Assembly (NCBI RefSeq): GCF_003025005.1
Contig: NZ_PVSS01000010.1
Location: 1-64,000, forward strand
DNA: 64,000 bases
Reading direction: 5' to 3'
Source: Brumimicrobium mesophilum
Lineage (GTDB): Bacteria > Bacteroidota > Bacteroidia > Flavobacteriales_D > Crocinitomicaceae
The position numbers were made by a program, and so were the translations under genes. Below, piece after piece: positions 54,432-63,070 of this stretch. The notes under the pieces were generated by a model that was not told the DNA's origin, ran no database searches, and saw nothing but the letters and a program-made list of their open reading frames with translations. The first letter of the stretch is position 1, and every line of letters begins with the position of its first letter.

Positions 54432-55770
54432 TTTTGGTTTATCCTTTCTAGGAAATACTCAAATTTTATCTAATTCTACATCATCAGAAAAAATTATTGA
54501 TGAAATCGTTGCACAGGTTGGCGATCTTCCAATTTTACTTTCTGACCTTGAATCCCAAAAGCTTCAATTAAGAGGAGAAGGAATGGATGTGAATGACCAA
54601 ACAAATTGTTCCATTTTAGAAGAATTACTTTATCAGAATCTATTGCTAAACCAATCTAAAATTGATAGTATTGAAATGTCAGATGCACAGGTCAATGCCG
54701 AAATGGAAAATCGTTTGCGTACCTTAGAACAACAAATTGGTAGTCGTGAGAAATTAGAACAATTCTATGGTAAAACTTACACTCAAATTAAAGAAGAATT
54801 TCGTGAAATAATTAGAGACAGATTACTTTCTCAGGAAATGGAACGTCAAATTATTACTGATGTAGAGGTTAGTCCAAAAGATGTAAGGACATTTTTCAAT
54901 TCCATTCCTGAAGACAGTTTACCTTACATAAATGAAAAAATTGCTATTCAGCAAATTGTTATTTATCCGAAAATCACTCAATCCAGCAGAAATGATGTTA
55001 TTGAAAAATTGAATGGTTGGCGTGCAGATTTCGAAGCAGGAAACCGTTCCTTTTCGGCAGTAGCAACTATTCATTCAGAAGATCAAGGAAGTGCTAAAGA
55101 AGGTGGTAAAATCGAGGCTACACGTGGAATGATGGTTAAACCATTTGAAGCGGCAGCATTTGCACTCGAAGTTGGACAAATATCAGATGTAGTTGAAACA
55201 CAATATGGATACCATATTATTGAATTGCTTTCTCGAAAAGGTGATGATTATACTGTGAGACACATTCTATTAACTCCAGAAGTTGGTCGTCAAGAATTAA
55301 GAGACGCTGCTACTTTAATGGATGAATGTTATGCAAAATTGAAGAAATATGAAATTACTTGGGATCAAGCAGTAATTGCATATTCCGAAGATGATGATAC
55401 CAAACAAAATCAAGGTAATCTTTCAAATCCTTATACGGGAGATCAATATTGGGATGTTTCAAATATTAATCAAATTGATCCTCAAATCTTTGGTTTAGTT
55501 AATGGATTAGAAACAGGCGAAATTTCAAGCCCCGGGTTGTATACTGATATGAAAACTAGAAAAGACGGTGTTCGTGTAGTGAGAATTAAGAACAGAACAG
55601 AACCACATACAGCCAATTTAAAAGACGATTATAATTTCATTAAGAAAGCTGCAGAAAACAGCAAGAAGGAAGAAAAAATCACTGAATGGGTTAACAGTAA
55701 AGTTGGGAAAACATATGTTCGTTTTGATGAAAATTACTCATCTTGCAACTTCCGTTATTCTTGGAACTAA
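54397..55770 (+). CDS. SurA-like periplasmic chaperone and peptidyl-prolyl isomerase
   Basis: A 457-residue secreted protein. A signal peptide (about 1-21) is followed by a SurA N-terminal domain (DEIVAQVGDLPILLSDLESQKLQLRGEG), the helical core with EQFYGKTYTQIKEEFREIIRDRLLSQEM, and two parvulin domains at about 180-285 (EKIAIQQIVIYPK to YGYHIIELLSR) and 288-400 (YTVRHILLTPEV). It would receive outer-membrane proteins from the Sec machinery and pass them to the Bam complex. Confidence 0.92.
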   Translation: MLKKSILSVIISFGLSFLGNTQILSNSTSSEKIIDEIVAQVGDLPILLSDLESQKLQLRGEGMDVNDQTNCSILEELLYQNLLLNQSKIDSIEMSDAQVNAEMENRLRTLEQQIGSREKLEQFYGKTYTQIKEEFREIIRDRLLSQEMERQIITDVEVSPKDVRTFFNSIPEDSLPYINEKIAIQQIVIYPKITQSSRNDVIEKLNGWRADFEAGNRSFSAVATIHSEDQGSAKEGGKIEATRGMMVKPFEAAAFALEVGQISDVVETQYGYHIIELLSRKGDDYTVRHILLTPEVGRQELRDAATLMDECYAKLKKYEITWDQAVIAYSEDDDTKQNQGNLSNPYTGDQYWDVSNINQIDPQIFGLVNGLETGEISSPGLYTDMKTRKDGVRVVRIKNRTEPHTANLKDDYNFIKKAAENSKKEEKITEWVNSKVGKTYVRFDENYSSCNFRYSWN

Positions 55771-55794
55771 ACGCGTTAAAAAACACTTATCACT

Positions 55795-56748
55795 ATGTCA
55801 AATGTAAATGAATTAGATCAACTGGTTGAAAAATATAAAGCGCTTAAGAAGGAAATTCATAAGGTTATTATTGGACAAGAAGAAGTTGTTGATCAAGTTT
55901 TAATTTCAATGTTTTCTCGTGGTCATTGCCTTTTAGTAGGTGTTCCTGGATTAGCAAAAACTTTATTGGTCAACACTATTGCTCAATCTTTAGGTTTAAG
56001 CTTTAACAGAATTCAATTTACACCAGATTTAATGCCTTCTGACATTGTTGGTGCAGAAATCTTAAATGAAAATCGCGCTTTTCAATTTGTAAAAGGACCA
56101 TTATTCAGCAATATTGTTTTAGCCGATGAGATCAATAGAACTCCTCCTAAAACACAATCAGCTTTGTTGGAAGCAATGCAAGAACGTCATGTTACAGCAG
56201 CTGGAAAAACATATGATTTACCGAAACCATTTTTTGTTTTGGCAACTCAAAATCCAATCGAACAAGAAGGTACATACCCTCTTCCAGAAGCACAATTAGA
56301 CCGTTTTATGTTTAACATTTGGGTAGATTATCCAACTTTTGAAGAAGAAATGGCCATTGTGAGATCAACAACTCAAGACACAAACGTTACGGTTAATCAA
56401 ATCATGAGCAGTGAAGAAATCATGCGTTTTCAAGCATTGATTCGTGAAATTCCAGTTGCAGAAAATGTTTTGGAGTACGCTGTAAAACTAGTTGGTAAAA
56501 CAAGAATTAACGATACATCTGCACCAAAGTTAACCAAAGACTTTATCACATGGGGAGCAGGACCTAGAGCGTCTCAATATTTAATTATTGGAGCGAAATG
56601 CCATGCCGTTCTAAAAGGAAAATATGCGCCAGATATCGAAGATGTTCAAGCAGTTGCAAAACCAATTCTTCGTCACCGTCTTGTACGTAATTATAAAGCT
56701 GAGGCAGAAGGTTATTCAATGGATAAAATTATAAGTGAATTACTATAA
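55795..56748 (+). CDS. MoxR family AAA+ ATPase
   Basis: A 317-residue cytoplasmic ATPase with Walker A GVPGLAKT (49-56), Walker B in NIVLADEINRTPPKTQSALLEAMQE and sensor region LATQNPIEQEGTYPLPEAQLDRF. MoxR ATPases act as chaperones, commonly with VWA and DUF58 proteins in the bat operon of Bacteroidota. Here no such partner is adjacent; the gene follows surA by 24 bases. The only VWA protein in the window is 53 kb away. Confidence 0.93.
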   Translation: MSNVNELDQLVEKYKALKKEIHKVIIGQEEVVDQVLISMFSRGHCLLVGVPGLAKTLLVNTIAQSLGLSFNRIQFTPDLMPSDIVGAEILNENRAFQFVKGPLFSNIVLADEINRTPPKTQSALLEAMQERHVTAAGKTYDLPKPFFVLATQNPIEQEGTYPLPEAQLDRFMFNIWVDYPTFEEEMAIVRSTTQDTNVTVNQIMSSEEIMRFQALIREIPVAENVLEYAVKLVGKTRINDTSAPKLTKDFITWGAGPRASQYLIIGAKCHAVLKGKYAPDIEDVQAVAKPILRHRLVRNYKAEAEGYSMDKIISELL

Positions 56749-56811
56749 ACTTTGAAGTAATTATACCATTTGCAATTCCAACACGTTAATTGCATTAAAC
56801 AAGGTCATTTT

Positions 56812-59457
56812 ATGAGGATTTTTTCCATTTTACTTTTATTTATAACCATTGCAATTCATGGGATATCACAAACTGGAACAATTACTGGAAAGGTTGTAGA
56901 TAAAACAAACAAAGGATTTCCTGAAATTAGAGTTTATTTAAAAGAGGACGTGAAAGTCCGCACTGAAACCAATCTTGATGGTTATTTTGAATTTGAAGTA
57001 CCTAATGGAAAACAAACAATAGTTATTCAATTTGATGATGAAGTTCAAGAAAGAACTGTTGATGTTTTCGAAGGACAAACAGTAACAATTGACAAAGTAA
57101 AACTGAATGTTCAATACTTCTCAGGTATTAGCGTCGTAGGAAAAGGTGGAGACAACACCATTGGAGATTTACCAATGATTGATATGGGCTCTATCCCTTC
57201 TCCAAATGGTGGAGTTGAACGATATCTGGTCCTTACTACAGCTGCATCATCCAATAATGAATTGACAAACAATTACAATGTTCGTGGTGGAAGTTATGAT
57301 GAAAACCTTGTTTATGTAAACGGATTTCAAATTTATCGTCCTTTTTTAACCAGAAGTGGACAGCAAGAAGGAATGAGTTTTATCAATCCAAACTTGGTAG
57401 ATAATATCGCATTTAGTGCGGGAGGATTTACTTCGAATTATGGTGATCGATTGAGTTCAGTTTTGGATATTACTTATAGAACTCCAACAGGATTTAGAGG
57501 TTCATTTGACGCTTCTTTACTCGGCGTTTCAGTGCATATTGAAGATGAAGTTAATCCCCGTTTTAATTACATGATTGCTGGAAGATACCAAGACCAAGGC
57601 TATGTTTTGAATTCCTTGCCAGTAAAAGGTGCCTACAAACCACGATTTATGGATTTTCAATTTGTTGGAAATTATAATATAAAAGAGAATTTGATATGGA
57701 GTGTTTTGGGGCATTTCTCTTCAAATGATTATCGTTTTGCTCCTCAAACACAAGAAACAAAATTAGGTACCATTAGTCAACCATTAAGTTTCAAAGTATA
57801 TTTTGAAGGACAAGAAGTAACTCGTTTTCAAACCATGACAGGAGCAACTTCTCTAAAGTGGGAGGTAAATAAAAGAACTGATTTAGCCATTTACGCAAAT
57901 ATTTTCAATACTGACGAAAGAGAAACTTTTGACATTTTAGGAGAATATTTCATTAATGAATTAGAGAATGATCCTGCTAAAGAAGAATTTGGTGATTCGA
58001 TAAATACCGTTGGAATTGGAGCTTTTCTAGATCATTCGAGAAATAGACTTCAAGCAACAATTTATTCTTTAAGACACGAAGGAAGTTACCAATTTATGCA
58101 ACTAACCGAAGATGGACTAGATTACAATAGAAAAGGAAAATTGAGTTGGGGATGGTCTGCACAATACGAAGATTTCTACGATGTATTGAGTGAATGGAGT
58201 ATGATTGACTCAGCTGGATACAGCTTACCCAATGACAACCCGGACGAAATAGGATTTCAAGAAGTGATAAAAGCCAATAATGTTCTAACAACATGGAGAG
58301 TAAGCGGATTTACACAATACGCACAATCATTTGATAAATACATAGATAATTATCCTGTTGAAATAAAAATGGTGACTTATGATTCTCTTGGAAACAAAGT
58401 AAAATACCTGCATTATGACACCATTGAAAGATCAAGGTCTCAGTTTACATTTAATGCGGGATTAAGAGGTGGTTATACTGCGTTCAACAATGAATTTTAC
58501 GTTACACCACGCGCTAAATTAAGTTATTATCCAAGAAAATATTATATCAATAGTCAAGGTGATTTAAAAAAGCGCTTTGTTCGATATAATTTAAGTTCAG
58601 GACTGTATTATCAACCGCCTTTCTACCGTGAATTAAGAAGAATGGATGGAACGGTGAACGCAGATACCAAAAGTCAGAAATCTTTTCATTTTGTAGCCGG
58701 AGTAGATTATGCCTTTGAAATGTGGGAACGTAATTCGCCTTTCAAATTTACTGGAGAAGCATACTACAAATATTTATGGGATGTGAACCCTTATGGAATT
58801 GACAATGTTAGAATTCGCTACTTAGCTGAGAACATCGCAGTAGGACATTCTTATGGGATTGATTTGAATATTCACGGAGAATTTATCGACGGAACCTACT
58901 CATTCTTTAAGATTGGATTAATGAGAAGTATTGAGGATATTGAAAATGACGACTACTATTCGTATTTCAATTCAGATGGCGATGAAATCATCCCTGGTTT
59001 TACATTCAATGATACACCAGTTGATAGTGCTTTAAATTCTGTAGGCTTTATCCCAAAACCAACAGATCAATGGTTCACATTTGCAACACTAATTCAAGAC
59101 AGGATGCCAGGTATTGAGCAGTTCACAGCTCAATTAGGATTCAACTTTGGAACTAGACTTCCATATGGTCCACCAGACGACATTCGAAGGAAAGACACCT
59201 TACGTCAAAAACCATATTTCCGAGTAGACATAGGGTTTGGTTATGATTTCCTCTACAATAAAGAAAAGAAAGAGGACAGAAAGAAAATTTTTAGACCATT
59301 CACGGATATTCGACTAAATTTCGAGGTTTTCAATCTTTTAGGAATAAACAATGTCCTTTCACAGCAATGGGTTCAAGACACCCAAGGAAACTATTTAGCT
59401 GTTCCAAATTATCTAACGCAAAGAAGGCTTAATTTAAAGTTGATTCTGAAGTTTTGA
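56812..59457 (+). CDS. TonB-dependent receptor with carboxypeptidase-like regulatory domain
   Basis: An outer-membrane transporter of about 881 residues. After the signal peptide (ending HGISQ) come a carboxypeptidase-regulatory-like domain (about 20-105, GTITGKVVDKTNKGFPEIRVYL), a plug (about 110-230, ERYLVLTTAASSNNELTNNYNVRGGSYDENLVYVNG) and a large barrel ending LNLKLILKF. No SusD partner is adjacent, so it is not a polysaccharide utilisation locus. ATG 56812 gives a proper signal peptide; the ORF extends to 56770. Substrate unknown. Confidence 0.87.
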   Translation: MRIFSILLLFITIAIHGISQTGTITGKVVDKTNKGFPEIRVYLKEDVKVRTETNLDGYFEFEVPNGKQTIVIQFDDEVQERTVDVFEGQTVTIDKVKLNVQYFSGISVVGKGGDNTIGDLPMIDMGSIPSPNGGVERYLVLTTAASSNNELTNNYNVRGGSYDENLVYVNGFQIYRPFLTRSGQQEGMSFINPNLVDNIAFSAGGFTSNYGDRLSSVLDITYRTPTGFRGSFDASLLGVSVHIEDEVNPRFNYMIAGRYQDQGYVLNSLPVKGAYKPRFMDFQFVGNYNIKENLIWSVLGHFSSNDYRFAPQTQETKLGTISQPLSFKVYFEGQEVTRFQTMTGATSLKWEVNKRTDLAIYANIFNTDERETFDILGEYFINELENDPAKEEFGDSINTVGIGAFLDHSRNRLQATIYSLRHEGSYQFMQLTEDGLDYNRKGKLSWGWSAQYEDFYDVLSEWSMIDSAGYSLPNDNPDEIGFQEVIKANNVLTTWRVSGFTQYAQSFDKYIDNYPVEIKMVTYDSLGNKVKYLHYDTIERSRSQFTFNAGLRGGYTAFNNEFYVTPRAKLSYYPRKYYINSQGDLKKRFVRYNLSSGLYYQPPFYRELRRMDGTVNADTKSQKSFHFVAGVDYAFEMWERNSPFKFTGEAYYKYLWDVNPYGIDNVRIRYLAENIAVGHSYGIDLNIHGEFIDGTYSFFKIGLMRSIEDIENDDYYSYFNSDGDEIIPGFTFNDTPVDSALNSVGFIPKPTDQWFTFATLIQDRMPGIEQFTAQLGFNFGTRLPYGPPDDIRRKDTLRQKPYFRVDIGFGYDFLYNKEKKEDRKKIFRPFTDIRLNFEVFNLLGINNVLSQQWVQDTQGNYLAVPNYLTQRRLNLKLILKF

Positions 59458-59688
59458 CAAAGAAATCAATAGGCAATATTGAGTTTTGAGTAGTTTTCTT
59501 TGTACTTCCCTAAATAGTGTTGACCTATTTGGTTTATATTCTTTTACCCATATCCCACAATTATGATTCAGAAATTATTCTCTGGGAACGGAAAATTTTC
59601 AAAGACAAGTTTGCATTTATTCTGCACGAACCCTCAAGGATTATAGATCTTTGACAGCTCTAAGGAACTTTCAGATGATTTATAACTT
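59458..59688. other. Intergenic region without recognised features
   Basis: About 230 bases between the TonB receptor and the tRNA terminator. I find no ORF, tRNA, repeat or clear promoter in it. Confidence 0.4.
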
Positions 59689-59717
59689 AAAAAAGCCCTC
59701 CCTAAAGGGAAGGCTTT
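59689..59717 (-). terminator. Terminator of the tRNA-Arg gene
   Basis: AAAGCC, TCCC and their complements GGGA, GGCTTT form a stem with one internal mismatch and a 4-base loop. On the minus strand it is followed by TTTTTTAA. It lies 10 bases after the 3' end of the tRNA. Confidence 0.85.
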
Positions 59718-59726
59718 CACTCTTAG

Positions 59727-59800
59727 TGACCCCGGAGGGATTCAAACCCACAACCGCTGGAGCCGAAATCCAGTGCGCTATTCAGTTGCGCCACGGAGCC
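59727..59800 (-). tRNA. tRNA-Arg (anticodon UCG) with A19-U56 in place of G19-C56
   Basis: A full 74-base cloverleaf: acceptor stem GGCTCCG/CGGGGTC, D stem GCGC/GCGC, anticodon stem CTGGA/TCCAG with loop TTTCGGC (anticodon TCG), variable loop CGGTT, T stem GTGGG/CCCTC, discriminator A. CCA is not encoded. Arginine identity elements A20, C35, G36 and A73 are present. Two features are odd: the D loop reads AACTGAATA, with A at position 19, and the T loop reads TTTGAAT, with T at position 56, so the usual G19-C56 pair is replaced by A-U. Position 50-64 in the T stem is a T-T mismatch. Reading codon CGA. Confidence 0.92.
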
Positions 59801-59842
59801 ATTTTTTTTTTGGATTCGGGGTGAAACTAAATGTTTTTTAGC

Positions 59843-59869
59843 ATTCAGTTGCGCCACGGAGCCATTTTT
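59843..59869 (-). repeat. Partial duplicate of the tRNA-Arg 5' end
   Basis: On the minus strand, 27 bases here are identical to the first 21 bases of the tRNA-Arg plus 6 upstream bases (59780-59806), an offset of 63. The similarity continues in a weaker form upstream. The copy includes A19 of the D loop. It looks like a tandem duplication whose 3' part was lost. It lies between the tRNA and a candidate -7 element TAATTTTG (59930-59923), so it would be transcribed ahead of the tRNA. Confidence 0.8.
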
Positions 59870-60009
59870 ATTTTTGGATTTGTGGGGAATTTCTAAGTAT
59901 TTCCCAATAATAAATCACACGACAAAATTAAATTATTTTTCAATTCCTCCTCTAATAAACTAAAATATTATAGGTTTGTGTAAAACAACGAATTAAAACA
60001 CTCAATATC

Positions 60010-60705
60010 ATGAAATTACTTGGCTCAATTATCGTAACAATTTTCTTCTTTATGAATGTTAGCGCACAAGATTGTGAAAATTCCAAACTCCTGAAGGAAG
60101 GTACTAAATGGGAAATATCCAATTTTGATAAAAAAGAAAGGCTTACAGGAATCAACAAATATGAATCAATAAGTGAAGAAACAACTGCAAATGGTATGAT
60201 TTGGGTTATGAAAACAACGGGAGTTGATGCTGATGGAGAAGAATTTATTCCTGAATCAATGGTTACTATAGTTTGTGAAAATGGTACTTATCAAATGGAT
60301 TTCACCGAATTTTTACCTACAGAAATTTTAGCTAATCTACAAAACATGGAAGTTGAAATGGAAAATACCAATATCAATTTTCCATCTATACTTGATGTTA
60401 ATGCTAAATTAGAAGATGCCACAGCCACAATTACAGCGTCAACTTCAGGGGTTAGCGTTATGAACCTAAAATTAAATATCACAGATAGGAAAATAGAAGG
60501 AATAGAAACCATTGAAACAGAAGCTGGTAGTATGAAATGTTTAAAAATCACTCAAAATACAATAGTAACAAGTGGATTCATTAATCGCTCCCTAAAATCT
60601 ACCACATGGTTTCTTCCTACATTTGGCGCTGTGAGAACAGAAAGCTTCAATCAAAAAGGAAAGCTAATTGGAGTCTCTGAATTAACTTCATTGACCTTAC
60701 CTTAA
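60010..60705 (+). CDS. Secreted protein, DUF3108-like
   Basis: A 231-residue protein with a signal peptide (1-19, ending VSAQ). The mature part is beta-rich and reads as a layered sheet: EGTKWEISNFDKKERLTGINKYES, MTVT-like VTIVCENGTYQMDF, and an end typical of DUF3108 proteins with ETIETEAGSMKCLKITQN and STTWFLPTFGAVRTESFNQKGKLIG. These are predicted to be periplasmic lipocalin-like or LolA-like folds. It is a single gene convergent with the response regulator. Confidence 0.7.
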   Translation: MKLLGSIIVTIFFFMNVSAQDCENSKLLKEGTKWEISNFDKKERLTGINKYESISEETTANGMIWVMKTTGVDADGEEFIPESMVTIVCENGTYQMDFTEFLPTEILANLQNMEVEMENTNINFPSILDVNAKLEDATATITASTSGVSVMNLKLNITDRKIEGIETIETEAGSMKCLKITQNTIVTSGFINRSLKSTTWFLPTFGAVRTESFNQKGKLIGVSELTSLTLP

Positions 60706-60769
60706 GTTATTTCGTATTCCCTAAAATAATAAAGTGAGCAACCAAAAGGTATAGAAAAGAAAAATATAC

Positions 60770-61465
60770 TTAAGCATCAGATTCTACCGTGAGCTTAAAT
60801 CCAATTCCATGAATGTTTTCAATGACAACTTTTGAATCGGCTGCCACATACTTTCTTAGTTTTGTAATAAATACATCTAAACTTCTTCCAACAAAATAAT
60901 CATTCTTTCCCCAAACGGCATTTAATACCATTTCTCTGGCAACAACTTGATTTTGAAACTTAGATAAGATTTTTAAAATATGTGCTTCTTTTTTAGTTAA
61001 TTTTTTTTCACTACTTCCATTGGTTAAAATGTAATTAGAAATATCAAAGGTGTAGTCTCCAATTTGAACTTTTTCTTCATTCTCACTTCCTGCGTGGATA
61101 TTCACTCGTTTTAGTAATGCCTTAACTCTCAATTTCAATTCTTCTGAACTGAATGGCTTAGTTAAATAATCATCTCCACCTGCGTTAAAACCTTTAATTT
61201 TATCCTCAGTCATTGCCTTTGCTGTAAGAAATAAAATAGGAATGGTTAAATTTATTTTTCGCACATCCATTGCCAAACTAAATCCATCCTTTTTCGGCAT
61301 CATAACATCGAAAATGCATAAATCATAAGTCTCCTCATTAAATCGTTTGAAACCATCCATTCCATCGGAAGCAAGAGTTACATCATAACCTTCCATTTTC
61401 AATTGGTCTGAAATTACAAACCCCAAATTTGTGTCATCTTCTACTAATAATATCCTAGGTTTCAT
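60770..61465 (-). CDS. OmpR family response regulator
   Basis: A 231-residue DNA-binding response regulator. The receiver domain (1-120) has acidic pocket VEDD, phospho-acceptor D53 in CIFDVMMPKKDG, and Lys in YLTKPFSSEEL. The winged-helix effector domain (about 130-228) ends VFITKLRKYVAADSKVVIENIHGIGFKL. It is the second gene of a two-gene operon with the histidine kinase upstream, 6 bases apart. In Bacteroides the closest known pair is RprX/RprY, but the signal is not known. Confidence 0.94.
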   Translation of the reverse strand: MKPRILLVEDDTNLGFVISDQLKMEGYDVTLASDGMDGFKRFNEETYDLCIFDVMMPKKDGFSLAMDVRKINLTIPILFLTAKAMTEDKIKGFNAGGDDYLTKPFSSEELKLRVKALLKRVNIHAGSENEEKVQIGDYTFDISNYILTNGSSEKKLTKKEAHILKILSKFQNQVVAREMVLNAVWGKNDYFVGRSLDVFITKLRKYVAADSKVVIENIHGIGFKLTVESDA

Positions 61466-61471
61466 CTTAAT

Positions 61472-62821
61472 TTAATTTGTTTGAGGGGGAATCCAAAATG
61501 AAAATGTACTTCCTTGCCCAGCTTTACTTTGGACACTCATTTTCCCACCATGTTTATGTATAATAATTTTCACATAGAATAAGCCTAATCCAAACCCCTT
61601 AACATCATGCATATCTCCAGTTGGCACACGATAAAATTGATCAAAAACTTGCTTCAATTGTTCTTTTTCTATTCCTATTCCATTGTCTTGAACACTAATT
61701 TCTATACCTCCATTTTTATTCTTAGAGCTGACCTTTACTTTGATATTTTCTTTAGAATATTTTGAAGCATTATCCAATAAATTCAAAATAACATTGGTGA
61801 TGTGCACTAAATCAACATTAAATATAGCATTTGAAGCAGTCAATTCTAACTTTATTTCTCCACCGCTTTTAATCTGATTAAATCTAAAATTCTCAGCTAA
61901 TTCTCCAATCAATTCATGTAAATCTACTTCCTCTAATCGAAGCTCAAGATCATTGCTCTCAAGTTTAGCCATATTTAAAACTCGCTCTACTTGCTCTTCT
62001 AAACGCTTATTTTCTTTGTAAATTACCTCGGCATATCTTTTTAAACGTTCGGGGTCATTTGAAAAGTCGTTTTGCATTAACATTTCACTTGATAAACCAA
62101 TCGTTGAAATCGGTGTTTTTAATTCATGCGTCATATTATTTACAAAATCTGCTTTCACCTCTGAAGTTCTTTTCTGCTTAATTATTACCGAAAGCGAAAA
62201 AGCGAAAAAGATCAAGAGCACTCCAACTATAAACGCAACATATAGCCATGGAGAACTTTCTACCTTTAATTTATCACTGGGTTGAGATAATATTTCAGGA
62301 AAGAAAACAGTAAAGTAATGACCGTCTCTTTTCCATTCTAAAGCTGGTGATGTAACCCCAATAGAACTATCCGTTTCTGGAGCATAAAGTGAATCTCTAC
62401 TAAAACGAATTAAATTTCCATAAACAATGCTGTCATTGTAACAGTCATAAATACCATATTGAAAATTCTGGGTTATACTGTGTTCGTAAAAAGTGCGCTT
62501 TAAGAGCTGTTCAAGATAATAAGGATGTAAATTTTCGTTGATATCCACTAAAAAGTAATTGGAACTTTTTTGTTTTACTGCACCATATAAAAATGAGCTA
62601 TCTACATGGTGAGATCCTATTTCTTCAACGGCATTACGCAATGCAACCCTAACTGATTCTTCAAACTGTCGAACATTTAAACTGTCCTGACGTTCTTGAA
62701 GAATTAACGCATCTTTTTGTGCCTTAATTGTTCGGTTTATCCAGAAAACCTGAACCATCAAAATACTAATAATCGATAATACTCCGATTATGATAACAGC
62801 ATTTATGGTCCTTCTATTCAT
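61472..62821 (-). CDS. Sensor histidine kinase
   Basis: A 449-residue inner-membrane kinase. Membrane segments near 8-28 and 192-214 enclose a periplasmic sensor domain of about 160 residues. Then come the dimerisation domain with phospho-acceptor His in MTHELKTPIST (H232) and the ATPase domain with N box VILNLLDNASKYS, G1 box DNGIGI, F box QFYRVPTGD and G2 box GFGLGLFYV. It phosphorylates the response regulator encoded next. There is no HAMP domain between the second membrane segment and the kinase core. Confidence 0.94.
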   Translation of the reverse strand: MNRRTINAVIIIGVLSIISILMVQVFWINRTIKAQKDALILQERQDSLNVRQFEESVRVALRNAVEEIGSHHVDSSFLYGAVKQKSSNYFLVDINENLHPYYLEQLLKRTFYEHSITQNFQYGIYDCYNDSIVYGNLIRFSRDSLYAPETDSSIGVTSPALEWKRDGHYFTVFFPEILSQPSDKLKVESSPWLYVAFIVGVLLIFFAFSLSVIIKQKRTSEVKADFVNNMTHELKTPISTIGLSSEMLMQNDFSNDPERLKRYAEVIYKENKRLEEQVERVLNMAKLESNDLELRLEEVDLHELIGELAENFRFNQIKSGGEIKLELTASNAIFNVDLVHITNVILNLLDNASKYSKENIKVKVSSKNKNGGIEISVQDNGIGIEKEQLKQVFDQFYRVPTGDMHDVKGFGLGLFYVKIIIHKHGGKMSVQSKAGQGSTFSFWIPPQTN

Positions 62822-63070
62822 GGCCTAAAAATAAAGAGATTTGAAGTAATAAAGTGTTATTGTCAAGTTAAATTGTAAATCTAAAAAAAGAAATTCTACC
62901 GTTAGAAAAATCTATGATTTTGCCAATAGAAGAATTTCCTTTCTCTCTAAACTTGCTTAAGAATAATATCTAAAACCCTTTATTTAAATTCAAGCAATTC
63001 AATATCCGTGTTCTTGCGATTGTTGCCGTCGACAAGCTAATTCATCGAAGGTATCGTGGATGTCGAACTA

